The position numbers and the translations under genes were made by a program. A stretch of 64,000 nucleotides of DNA from Atriophallophorus winterbourni. Its lineage: Eukaryota; Platyhelminthes; Trematoda; Plagiorchiida; Microphallidae. Positions 1 to 9,155 of the stretch are shown piece after piece. The notes below the pieces were generated by a model that made no database searches, was not told the DNA's origin, and worked only from the letters and a program-made list of their open reading frames with translations. Every line of letters starts with the position of its first letter. The first letter of the stretch is position 1. The stretch is taken from NCBI GenBank assembly GCA_013407085.1, contig JACCGJ010000646.1:1-64000 (forward strand), in the 5' to 3' direction.

Positions 1-350
1 ATACATAAGAAAAAGGAGGGACCTAGTACGCTACCATGAATGACTCCACTTTGTATAGGTTGATTTTCAGAGGATATGCCGTTAACGGAAACGGATAAGG
101 TACATTTCGAGAGATATGAACGGAACCAATTACATAGGGGTCCGGAAATACCAAGTGATGATAACTTTAGAAGAAGAGAATGAGAAACCTCATCAAATGC
201 TTTGGTAATGTGTAAGAAAACTGTCAGTACAGCTAATCCTTACTCTATGGAGGCGGTTAATATAGTCCAAATATTACAGCTGATGGGCAATGCAGGACTT
301 CTGATTCCAAAGCCATGTTGGCCCAAGTAAGCTATTAATGCATTTTTCAG
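1..350 (-). pseudogene. CR1-like LINE reverse transcriptase fragment
   Basis: Read on the minus strand, bases near 10-65 encode a degenerate RT motif-C approach, Q-S-G-V-I-H-G-S-V-L-G-P followed by a hydrophobic stretch, the equivalent of the S-G-V-P-Q-G-S-V-L-G-P block of CR1 reverse transcriptases. Stops and frameshifts interrupt it on both sides, so no protein is made. It is oriented opposite to the LINE tail that follows. It is a short decayed fragment, and its exact borders are not visible. Confidence 0.5.
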
Positions 351-599
351 TTTCAGAAAATCTGCAAGTTCGTTAGATTGCGAGTCAGGGTTCATGTAGT
401 CCGTCTGCAAAGCTGAATCTGTATGATCGACTTACTCAGGGTCAGTTCACCTACGTGGCGAACTATTTCATTCAGAGCAAGCGATTGATGAGTACTTGAA
501 ACAGCCGAACAGAAGCACGGAATGGTCACTAATATCAATGGAGCCTGGAATCCAATCGCTTCGACAGATAGTTCTTCCGACGTTAACAAGAAATCCATG

Positions 600-1497
600 A
601 CGGATGGGCAGCCAGAACCTCTTCTCCGAGTGCTTTCGTGAACATAGTTGAATAAAGGGACTGAAGACCCGATGTATTCCTGCCCCTTTACAAGGCATTA
701 GTTCGGCCGCATTTAGGATATTGTGTCCAGGCGTGGTTATCTTAATACGAGAAGGACATCGTTCGACTCGAAAGCGAACAGCGTCTCGCAACTCGCATGA
801 TTGATGGTCAGCGAAGGAAACCTTACTCTGAAGTCCCTAGATCTTTTCTCACTTACGAGCCGTCGTTTGAGAAGTGACTTGATTGAAAACTTTGAGATAA
901 TAAAGGGGTTAATTTAGGTTATAATGAACGAATTTTTTTGCCTTCAATCCCGAGCTTGGCACCCGCGGACATTCACTCGAATTTGCTAAGGCGCGATGTA
1001 GACTAGACTCCCTAAAATCTTCTTCAGCCTCAGGGTGGTAAATTTCTGGAATCGGCTTTCAGAAGAACTTATATCCTGCTGTTCTGTCGCGAGTTTGAAG
1101 AACGGTTCGGACCGCATCTGGGGTGAGCTTTTTCCTGAATTCCATCCCAAATTTCTATGCAAGATTAGGTAGTTTACCATTTTTAGCGTTGTCTGGAATG
1201 TAAGTAAATACTAGAGTTCTGTTTTTAATACAAAAATATCTTTAGCTGACTTCTCACCGTACTGGTGAAGAGAAATTTATTTTTATTTTTCCAGCATCAT
1301 TCATAACGAGGTGCTTTTTAAATACAACCCGGATAATCCCTGGAGTCGCGATCATCGACGATATCCAAATCACAATAAGAATAAACGCTTTGGCAGTGGT
1401 AGTTGCTTCTGCGCAGCTTTCCACCGAAAGAAATTCTGGACGCTCGATTGGCTCGTTAGCCACTTACTGTCCTGTGAAACTGAACTGAACTGAACTG
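600..1497 (+). pseudogene. CR1-like LINE: RT C-terminus and 3' tail, decayed
   Basis: Plus-strand translation gives the usual C-terminal blocks of a CR1 RT in several frames. At about 700-790 it reads L-R-P-H-L-G-Y-C-V-Q-A-W; at about 880 D-L-I-E-N-F-E-I-I-K-G; and near 1010-1130 V-V-N-F-W-N-R-L-S-E-E-L. Frameshifts and stops make it non-functional. From about 1246 comes a 3' untranslated repeat beginning CTCACCGTACTGGTGAAGAG and ending at 1477-1497 in a short run of CTGAA units. The same tail recurs at 42412-42612 (plus) and in part at 48300-48420 (minus), which marks it as the 3' terminus of one LINE subfamily. Confidence 0.65.
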
Positions 1498-1499
1498 GA

Positions 1500-2465
1500 T
1501 TTTTCCTGTAGATGTGCACATACGAAAATAAAGAGGGAAAGAATTCCAAAGCCGTGCATATTTAATTAGGAAGAAGATGAGTCGAACGTTAGTGAGAGAC
1601 ATAGAGATATGCAACAGACTTATTCTGCTGCGCAGGTCATATGGATTATAATCGTACAAATGCATGGCAGACCTAAGCTTAACTCGCCGTTTAGTAATGC
1701 TACGTAAGAAAAGAAGCAAATTAAGACGAATTCTACGTATGCATAATAGTTTAAAGCTCAAAAATTGCACCTTCCCTGATAAAAAAATTTGGAATATCCC
1801 GTAGTAATTTTTCTGAAATTTCGTTAAATGTTCTGTAAAATAAAAAAGTCACGCATACCCAATTGATAATAGATGATGTCTGAATTTGTCGACTAAGAAA
1901 TGTGTGATCTTCGCGTTAAACACGAACTTAGTCGAACAGGACTTTTATGTCATCAGGGAAGATAAAGTGTTCAGAGTGAGCCACAACACTTTGCACATCA
2001 TTAACATAAATCAGAAAAATGAGAGGACCTAGAACGTTGTTCCGAATTACGTCAATTAGAATTAGCTGATTAGTTGGAGTAACACTGTTAGTGTCAACTG
2101 AAAAGATGCGATCAGACAGAAAAGATCGAAATCAGCTCAATAAATGCCCTTGAAAACTAACTACGATAAGTTCAAAAGGAGTAGCATGCTAGGCTTTGCA
2201 TATATCTAAGAATAAAACAGTCACTGCTAAACCTTGGTCACGAGATATTGGTGTGATCTAAGTATTCAAACTGTCAGGTTACACAAGACTTTTGGTTTAG
2301 GAAACCATGTTGGACTAGGGAGAATGCATCTGGAGAAAAGTAATCCAACAAAGATTTCCTAATTAACTTGTCAAATAACCTAGAAAGAATACTAGTATGA
2401 TTATTAGGGCGAAAATGCGTAAGGAGGATCGAATTTCGATAATTTAAACTGGTGATAATTATAGA
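1500..2465 (-). pseudogene. CR1-like LINE reverse transcriptase relic
   Basis: On the minus strand, 2330-2290 reads like the RT block with Q-H-G-F (here P-T-W-F-P-K). Bases 2070-1940 encode V-L-G-P-L-I-F-L-I-Y-V-N-D-V and F-P-D-D-I-K-V, the decayed catalytic FADD region. Bases 1770-1500 encode a C-terminal segment with the A-R-L-W-N-S-F-P pattern of CR1 tails. Many stops and frameshifts separate the blocks. The relic lies tail to tail with the plus-strand LINE that ends at 1497. It is not functional. Confidence 0.6.
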
Positions 2466-2797
2466 GTGTTTACGATGGATTAATAATAGAAATATTGAAA
2501 TGTTTTAATATGAGTAAGGAAAAATCTTCACGGTTTTCATGTAAAATGGCTGATATAGAACCTACACATTCAGTCTTATAAGAGATCTTATTTTGACGAG
2601 AAATATATTTTACTTATTGTAAAGTGAAATTTAAGGAGTTGAATATATTTAACGGAATGTTATTGTTTGCCGGTAGATTGTAAAAGCTGTTATTAAACGA
2701 GATGCTGGAGAATGTAGAGAAAGCCTGACTTATGTGAACGGGTCTATAGTGACTACTTCTTTATTATCTTTTTGATATATAATTGGTATACCCCAAT
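2466..2797. other. AT-rich spacer, no gene seen
   Basis: This is AT-rich sequence between a LINE relic and an LTR. I see no coding motif, RNA gene or strong repeat in it. Confidence 0.5.
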
Positions 2798-2978
2798 TGT
2801 AGTTAACCGTCTACTACAATAATGTCCCACGAAAGTAGGAGTAATCACGCAGGACAATGAAAATTTATCGCGGTAGCCCAAACGTGTACAACGGTACAGA
2901 AGAGCAGTCAAGTAGCACACGTGAACGGGATATGTGTGAAGATCAATATTTTAGGTCCAGTACAACACAGTTGTTACA
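2798..2978 (-). repeat. 3' LTR of the CsRn1-like element
   Basis: It begins TGTAGTTAACCG and ends near TTGTTACA. The partner is at 5214-5396; the most conserved shared core is AACGTGTACAACGGTACAGA. Identity elsewhere is modest, so the insertion is old. Confidence 0.75.
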
Positions 2979-3365
2979 CAGCCCCTATCTAAGAAGTCTG
3001 GTCATAGGAGACTTCTGATCTGGAATTGACAGTCGAATAGGCCAGGGGGTGGTAAGTCATTACTGGCTGGGACATAGTATCTCAGCAACCAGTAATTACA
3101 AAGTCAGCCATGGCACTTGATCTGCATGGGTCGATTGTTGGTGGTGACATGGGGAAGGCAAATGTAAAACCGAACAAAACTAAACCGAGTCACATCTCAC
3201 AACGTGCTCCCGGAGCCGTCTCATATGTAGGGAACGTGGCGCTGTTTAGCCTAAAGCCTCGAATTTGGTGGGTGGAAATGTCTCATATAATGTCGAAAGC
3301 GCGCCACTTAATCTTCATAGAGAAATTTTGATTGCCTAGCCGGGGCGACATACTCACCAATTAAA

Positions 3366-4155
3366 GTGATGTTACGGCCGAATGTTAATTCGGCGAGGAT
3401 GGCTTGCACAGGGTTTTTAAATTGTGACATCAAACCTAGGAAGACAATCGGTAGAACTTCAGCCAGTCAGTACCTCCGCGTGTCAATTTGCCTCATTTTA
3501 CCTATGCATCTGTTACACCATGCCATTTGCCGCAGAGTGGTAATCAATAGTTCAGTGATGTTGGCAACCAAGAGAAGCGATCAATTTACTAAAGGCGCCA
3601 TCAAAATGGTAACCTTGGTCCGTTGTAGCAATTTCCGGACAACAGAACTGTGCCACCAAACGTTCGAAGAAAGCGTCTGTAACTGTATTGGAAGAGCAGT
3701 TGTGTAGCGGAATGGCTTCGGGCCACCTGGAGAAATGGTCAATGAAGGTAAGGATGTATGTACGGCCACGTGATGGTGGAAACGGGCGGAGGAGATCAAC
3801 GTGGATGTAAAAGAAACGCTCATTCGGTCGACAAAAGTTCCTAATTTACTCTTTGTATGTCGGCGTATTTTGGTGCGTTGGCATTCACCGCGCAATTTAG
3901 CCCATTGCCGAACGTCATAATGGCTTTCGGCCAAATAAATCTACTCGTAATTAGTTTAACGCTAGCACTAATGCCAGAATAGGAAAGATTATATAGGCTA
4001 TGGAACACTAGTCGTCTGAATGCAGGCGAAATAAGCTGTCGGGGCATCGCTTCGCAATACGTCGCAAAGGATATTATCCGAGCCGTGGGTCCTGGGTAGT
4101 GTTCTGATGTGAAAGGAATAGGAATCCCCGAGCTGTGTGTTTTAATCATCGACAA
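3366..4155 (-). pseudogene. Integrase remnant of the CsRn1-like element
   Basis: Minus-strand translation from 4155 gives the end of the HHCC zinc finger region with R-R-L-V-F-H-S-L-Y-N-L-S, then S-R-F-I-W-P. Further on come fragments equal to the core motifs: H-V-H-V-D-L, the D-F/D-H-F-S-R-W-P-E-A-I-P run in another frame near 3740-3700, and a T-T-L-R-Q-M-A-W remnant of the T-A-Y-H-P-A-A-N-G-M-V block near 3545-3515. Several frameshifts break it into three overlapping frames. It can no longer encode an enzyme. Confidence 0.7.
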
Positions 4156-4372
4156 CTTGAGCTGCAGCGATTTTGCTGAGGTGGAGAGATGTTGTCAACT
4201 TTATCAGGCAAAATCTAGAGAGTGCATCCGCGACATGATTTTGGACATCTGAGATGTGTCGTATGTCGGTAGTCAATTGACTGACAACTTTCAGGTCTCT
4301 CGTCTTTTTAGGGTAGTATCCATCTGCAGATCTGTTTATTGAGTGAATAATTGGCTTTTGATTATTTAACAC
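4142..4372 (-). pseudogene. RNase H C-terminal remnant (Gypsy)
   Basis: An open stretch of 76 codons on the minus strand carries N-N-Q-K-P-I-I-H-S-I, then Q-L-T-T-D-I-R-H-I-S and N-H-V-A-D-A-L-S-R. These are the standard last RNase H motifs before the linker to integrase in Ty3/Gypsy pol. The preceding RT domain is deleted. Confidence 0.75.
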
Positions 4373-4384
4373 GGTAAACTGCCT

Positions 4385-4490
4385 GCCTTTAACTGTTGGC
4401 TTATCGGACTAGACGTTGCGCAGTGGTCTAACGCCAGTACACTCACTGCTGCATCGGTGTCTAACAGAAAACGTAGACTTAGGGACCTAT
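4385..4490 (-). pseudogene. Retropepsin active-site remnant
   Basis: On the minus strand, 4480-4440 reads F-L-L-D-T-D-A-A-V-S-V-L. This is the aspartic protease active site, with D-T-G changed to D-T-D. The change and the deletion that follows show that the protease is dead. Confidence 0.6.
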
Positions 4491-4551
4491 CGTGGGTAAA
4501 GGAAAGATGACCTAGCCGCTTTGGGTTGACGACGGTATTCTTCATTACATT

Positions 4552-5027
4552 TTAATTCGAGTATTTCGCTTGCGACGTGCGATAATAGCAACGTTGTGCA
4601 TCACTACTGCATTTTCGTTTTATCCAGAAAACGATCAACCTGAGTTTGACAACTCGAGCGTTGGATGGGCGAAGTGCGTGATGGTGGCTTACAGTTAAGT
4701 GTGTAGTTTCAAACCTCATTGCGTAAAGCTGCAACCTCAGCCAGTAAGTCTACATTACTGTCTTTCTTTCGGTAACCCAATGAGCGTGATCGTCCTGTGG
4801 TCACAGTGGAAATATGTGCATGTGCTGGCTGTGAACAAATGCCTTTGCTTTGCAAGATCCAAGTTACCGAACAGCTGCTGTAGCCTAGATCGTTCAGACG
4901 AGACCGTGAAAGAAATAACGGCTGGCTTGTCGCTACGGTAGCGGTCACCATTCCGGGCAGCAGGGACTGCTCCACGAAATTGTATCAACTCATCAGGGAA
5001 GATTTTCTGTGTTAATTGCGAAAACAT
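4552..5027 (-). pseudogene. Gag-like remnant of the CsRn1-like element
   Basis: Overlapping open frames (5027-4755, 4975-4709, 4734-4552) occupy the gag position between primer site and protease. The phrase S-S-E-R-S-R-L-Q-Q-L-F resembles the helical gag region of this clade, but I do not see an intact capsid or zinc knuckle. Assignment rests mainly on position. Confidence 0.4.
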
Positions 5028-5193
5028 GACTTAGTCATCAACGATATTTTTTGACGGTATTTAGTTTCTTAAAAATAAAACCAGCATTCAGGGTCATGTG
5101 GAAAGGAACTGGGTATTGTGATTACCGAAAAAATACACGAAGAATGCGTGTATAGAAAGCTCACTAATTTGTCGTACACGAAGGATTCGTAAA

Positions 5194-5212
5194 TCACGTC
5201 GGACTCAACACT
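5194..5212 (-). other. Primer-binding site, tRNA-Trp type (degenerate)
   Basis: Directly inside the right LTR, the plus strand reads ATCACGTCGGACTCAACA. This is close to the 3' end of tRNA-Trp (ATCACGTCGGGGTCACCA) from memory of that tRNA, with a few changes. CsRn1-clade elements are known to use tRNA-Trp. Confidence 0.6.
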
Positions 5213-5213
5213 T

Positions 5214-5396
5214 TGTAGTAGACCAACTACTACCATAACGTCGCACAAACATAGGAGAATACCCATAGTACAATGAAAATTTTATCGTGGTCGCCCAAAC
5301 GTGTACAACGGTACAGAAGACCAGTCACGTAGTACGCGTGGACGGAAGATGTATGAAGGCCATTATTTATAGGTCAATTAAAACACAGTTGTTAAA
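5214..5396 (-). repeat. 5' LTR of the CsRn1-like element
   Basis: Partner of the repeat at 2798-2978, beginning TGTAGTAGACCA on the plus strand. Both share the block around AACGTGTACAACGGTACAGA and end near CACAGTTGTTA. Confidence 0.75.
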
Positions 5397-5756
5397 CTAT
5401 TCTTCGTAATAAAATTTGTGGACTTAGTCATCGAATCACTGCCTGAAGCCGTTCTTTCCTGACGATCTGTGACAGAGAGAATTGAAGAACCCACGTCGGC
5501 GTATAACAGAGAAGTGAAACATATGTTTCGCAGAAGCAGAGCGACGAGCAATCTTTCATTTCGAGAACGGTTAACTGGTTACACTTACTTTTCCTTATGT
5601 AAGAGGTAGACGAACTCCTGAGACATGCTAGGACGTTATTATTGAAAATCGGAGAAATTATGAGGAATGAAAAAATTCGGTCTAGTCTTTAGGTCTGAGA
5701 AGATTCGAAAACTTAGTGCAGTTGATCTGAGGTTTCTCAACATTTAAAACACATTT
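5397..5756. other. Spacer without recognised features
   Basis: No coding motif or repeat is recognised here. Confidence 0.4.
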
Positions 5757-5781
5757 GCTTGCATCTCATTCACACTAAACA

Positions 5782-5830
5782 CCCCACGACCGGTTTCGTG
5801 CTGTTTGCACTCATCAGGTTGGGACAGTAG
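5782..5830 (-). ncRNA. Type I hammerhead ribozyme, subfamily A
   Basis: On the minus strand the core CTGATGA is followed by stem II GTGC / GCAC closed by AAACA, then GAAA. A minimal stem III follows (ACC pairing with GGT, no loop), then the cleavage triplet GTC. Stem I is formed by CCCAAC upstream and GTGGGG downstream with one mismatch. All universally conserved hammerhead core bases are present. The very short palindromic stem III suggests activity as a dimer. Confidence 0.75.
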
Positions 5831-6097
5831 GATCAGGATCCGCATGCGCTTGAAACAGTGGAAGAATGGTGAACAAGTTGCGCTTGTATGTAACTGTTGG
5901 GTAAGGTTGGTACGACCAACCTGTTCAATCATGCAAATGTGATTTATATTTATGGTCATGGTTTTTAAATCCAGTCTACATGAGTGGGGGCTCATGTGAT
6001 TGAACGGTTGGCGTACAACCTTTACCAACGGTGGCATACAAGCGCAACTTGTTTTACCATTCTCACGTTTTCAAGCGCATGCTTATCCTGATCCTAC

Positions 6098-6145
6098 TGT
6101 CCCTACCTGATGAGTGCAAACAGCAACGAAACCGGTCGTGGGGTG
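6098..6145 (+). ncRNA. Type I hammerhead ribozyme, subfamily A, second copy
   Basis: The core order is the same as in the inverted copy: CTGATGA, stem II GTGC with loop AAACA, GAAAC, CGGTC. Stem II has an extra A next to its 3' strand (GCAAC for GCAC), which may weaken cleavage. Stem I, CCCTAC with GTGGGG, pairs with one G-U wobble. Confidence 0.7.
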
Positions 6146-6489
6146 TTTGGGTGAAGAAGATGGATGCAAATGTGTTTTATATTTATGGTCATGGGTTTTA
6201 AATCCAGTCTACATGAGTGGGGGCTCATGTGATTGAACAGGTTGTTCGTACCAACCTTACCCAACAGTTGCATACAAGCGCAACTTGTTTCTCAACATTG
6301 TTTATATATGCCGGCTTCCGAGAAAGGTGCAGAACACAAGTTACCAAATTACGGTTACAACCGAGAAGTGGAGCTAAAATTTCAACGTTGCTGGGATCAG
6401 TGACTAGAGTGAAGATCATGTCAAAACGCCAAAAAGTCCTGTATCCTTATTCACAGATTGTGTGAAACAAAAAGGATTACTCATTTTGT

Positions 6490-8200
6490 GGAAGGATGAA
6501 CATGTTATTAAAAATGTGGGGATTTGCACCAGGCGAATAGCTTGTTGAAATCCCCAGCAATAATTTTATTGTGGATGTGGGCAATGGATGTCTCGGTAAA
6601 GACATTTATTAGCTTATCAATAGTGAGTGTCGATGGAGATGAATGAATCCAAAGAGGTTGAGTCATCTAGATCATTCAACATATGAGAACTATATTTTTT
6701 TACCGAAAAATTTGTTCTTACATTAATGATAGTACCACCGACCAACATGTTGGATGCGGTCCCTATGAAACATGAAATAGTTGGCTAGTTCTTGTTAAAC
6801 ATTGGGAAAGTCATTAATTGTCCGCGTTTCTGTTATGAAAAATATGTCCTACTGGTTTAAGCGCAAGAAATGGTGAAGGGTTGAAAGCTTAGAAATAATC
6901 GACAGTGCATTATATATGATAAGACGAATTATAGGATATTTCACATGTGTAACCAAAAATGATTTACAAGATTTATCTGAAATTGATGGTTCTAATTTAA
7001 AGAAGGGTTTTGGTGCTGCAGAGGAACCTATTTTGTCGGACTATACCTGGTTTAAAAAGCCTCCACGCGGGCAATAAACGGGAAATGAGCAGCACCACCA
7101 CCACTTCTCTCGTTCGTTATCATATTCATATTTGGAATAGATATCTCCGTTTCAATCAATTGGGAAGAATACCATTTTCCTGTAATGGCGTTAATGTCAG
7201 GTGAATACTGCGAGCAAATCTCGGTTAACTGAGCTAATTTGTTAGAAAGGCTTTGCGCATTAGTATATAAACATGTCACAGAGTTTTTTGTTTTCGAATA
7301 ATCATAGGTTATCAATTGGCCGACTCAGTTTGAGTTACAGTGCTCAAGATTTTGAGGCTACCACATGGTTTTCTGTTCAAACCGCATCGCAGTCGTTGAC
7401 ATGTCGGTACTATCCGTTTGCTTGCTTCCTGGTTGTTATCATGGGCAAGCTCAACTTGTTGTTTTGTGGTAGGTTTCTCTTATCAGATTTTCATTCACGT
7501 TTGATACTATCGGTTATTCTGGTTGTCAAGACGGTTAGATTTGAAGAGCTAGGGCCTTGCCCTTTGTAATTGGCAGACCGCCGTATCGTAAAAGCACCAA
7601 TCAGTATGGCTTTTTAATACCGATTGTTTCAACCAGGTATTTCCACTGTTTCTGATCGTGCTCAGACTTTTCTTGAGGAAGTACGTCAGCAGCATATTCC
7701 AGGATGCCCTGAAGTACTATAGTTCTCGGATAATTTTTTTCTCAAGATTTCTTCGAATATTTTGCTCCCACCATGATAGATCTGTATGGATATGACATGT
7801 AGACACTGGAACACCTCTAAGAATACAAACGTTTGAGAATACGTTTTTCATGTCCTCAGCAGATTGCAACGTTTTTCGTAAAAGGCGAGGAACATCTTTT
7901 TTAAGAGAATTCAGTTGGCGGTTCAGGCGAACTGCTGATGAGGGAGTCCCAGCCGCCAGTATCATTTGACTACAGAAATTATACCACCCAGCTAAGTCAT
8001 GTTTTTGATTAGCTTTGAACAGCGTTTCCTGTGACTCGGTTACGTTTTTACGTATAACACTAAGATTTACACCAGCGGATTATGGTTTATAATTCGAGTC
8101 AGTCTTTTTAGGAAGGGTTTTACTGAGTCCTTCATCGTTTTCGTTAAGTTGAGAAAGGACTGATCCAGGCAAACACTTTCCCGTTTTAATTACCATCTGC
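6490..8200 (-). pseudogene. CR1-like LINE 5' part: ORF1 end and endonuclease, decayed
   Basis: Minus-strand fragments match the intact CR1 at 9156-13108. Bases 7965-7717 look like an ORF1 segment. Bases 7315-7052 encode C-L-Y-T-N-A-Q-S-L-S-N-K-L-A-Q-L-T and then S-I-P-N-M, the N-terminal APE endonuclease signature. Bases 6620-6540 encode I-I-A-G-D-F-N, its second catalytic block. Stops and frameshifts break all parts. The RT half is missing. Confidence 0.65.
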
Positions 8201-8829
8201 ATGGCATTTCTGGGCAAATGTTGGCCTTAGGAGTATGATAGATTTTTTTGCTTCTACATAATCATTATCCGCGCAATTAGAGTCGAAATTTTGTAATAAA
8301 AATTTAGATGATATGATGGATAACCCATTAGTGTTAATTTTGAAATGGAAATTGATGTAAAAAATCTATTAAAATATGATATTATTTGCGGTGAAGTTTT
8401 TGGTTTTCATATTGTGTCAGCCATTGTTACTTGAATTTAGTTGTCATTTGGGCATTTATATTTTGATTGAATTATTGACACCAATATGTGAATCATAATT
8501 TCGGGACAGACAAAATTTAGACGGCAATTAGGGTGAATAAATTCTTTCTACGGTTATATCACAGGTATTAGTTAAATCTGCTCTAGTTTGTTTCTCGAGT
8601 GTTTCGACTCCATTCTTTGCTATTACGATCAATTAGAAATGAGGTTTATACAAATGTTTATTACTTTATATATATGATATGCGTGACAAATATCCATAGT
8701 TTAAATAAACTACGAGAGGTTAATCGAAAGGTTAACCTACGTTTTGACCCATCGCGTGCGGTCGCATTATTTTGAGCTCCTGATTATCAGGATATACTGC
8801 CCTTAAACTTACATTTACGTGGATATATT
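8201..8829. other. AT-rich spacer, no gene seen
   Basis: This AT-rich stretch has no coding motif, RNA gene or tandem repeat that I can recognise. Its right end may be 5' flank of the CR1 element. Confidence 0.4.
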
Positions 8830-9155
8830 ATACGTTGTTGGACTCCTCTCGAAGTCATCTTTCTGGATATACCACTCTCGTAGCGGTATTCGATAATACG
8901 AGCAAATTGGGATTTATCGTGATTTTCCCATATTGGATGCACGCGTGCAACTCTGTTAATACTCTTCAAGTCCTCAAAGGGATTGACGTCATCGGAAAGA
9001 TCTTATTCTTCGCCGTCGACTGGTCATACTTTCAACATCGTGCGATCAACTACCGAAGAGTATCACCGGATTAAATTCTGATTTTGCTCTTTTTCGTGAA
9101 CACTGAATTTTTTGTCGCGCACACTATATTCATCATCGATCGCTCGACAGAGCCA

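Larger units (their letters stand above)
2798..5396 (-). mobile_element. Ty3/Gypsy LTR retrotransposon, CsRn1-like, internally deleted
   Basis: Two diverged direct repeats of about 180 bp flank a minus-strand internal region. Read on the minus strand the order is: primer site next to the right LTR, gag-like remnant, protease, end of RNase H, integrase zinc finger, integrase core. Nearly all of the reverse transcriptase is missing, because protease (about 4480-4390) runs directly into RNase H (4372-4142). The primer site is close to the complement of the 3' end of tRNA-Trp, a feature of the CsRn1 clade described from trematodes. Stops and frameshifts are frequent and I found no clear target-site duplication. 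The copy is old and dead. Confidence 0.75.
5757..6300. repeat. Retrozyme-like array, subfamily A: tandem and inverted hammerhead repeats
   Basis: A 233-bp unit beginning TGATTGAAC is complete on the plus strand at 5997-6229. It is preceded by the tail of another unit (about 5932-5996) and followed by the start of a third (6230 to about 6295), so the units are head to tail. An inverted partial unit occupies 5757-5930. Each long unit contains a hammerhead ribozyme core. The unit tail has a hairpin, CATGAG / CTCATG around a G run. Short tandem units carrying a type I hammerhead are the hallmark of retrozymes, non-autonomous retroelements that replicate through circular RNA and are known in plants and metazoans. 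Confidence 0.7.

Noticed and set aside
1311..1493. Small plus-strand frame with basic and Cys residues
   Set aside because: It lies in the repeated untranslated LINE tail that is found at other places with different frames.
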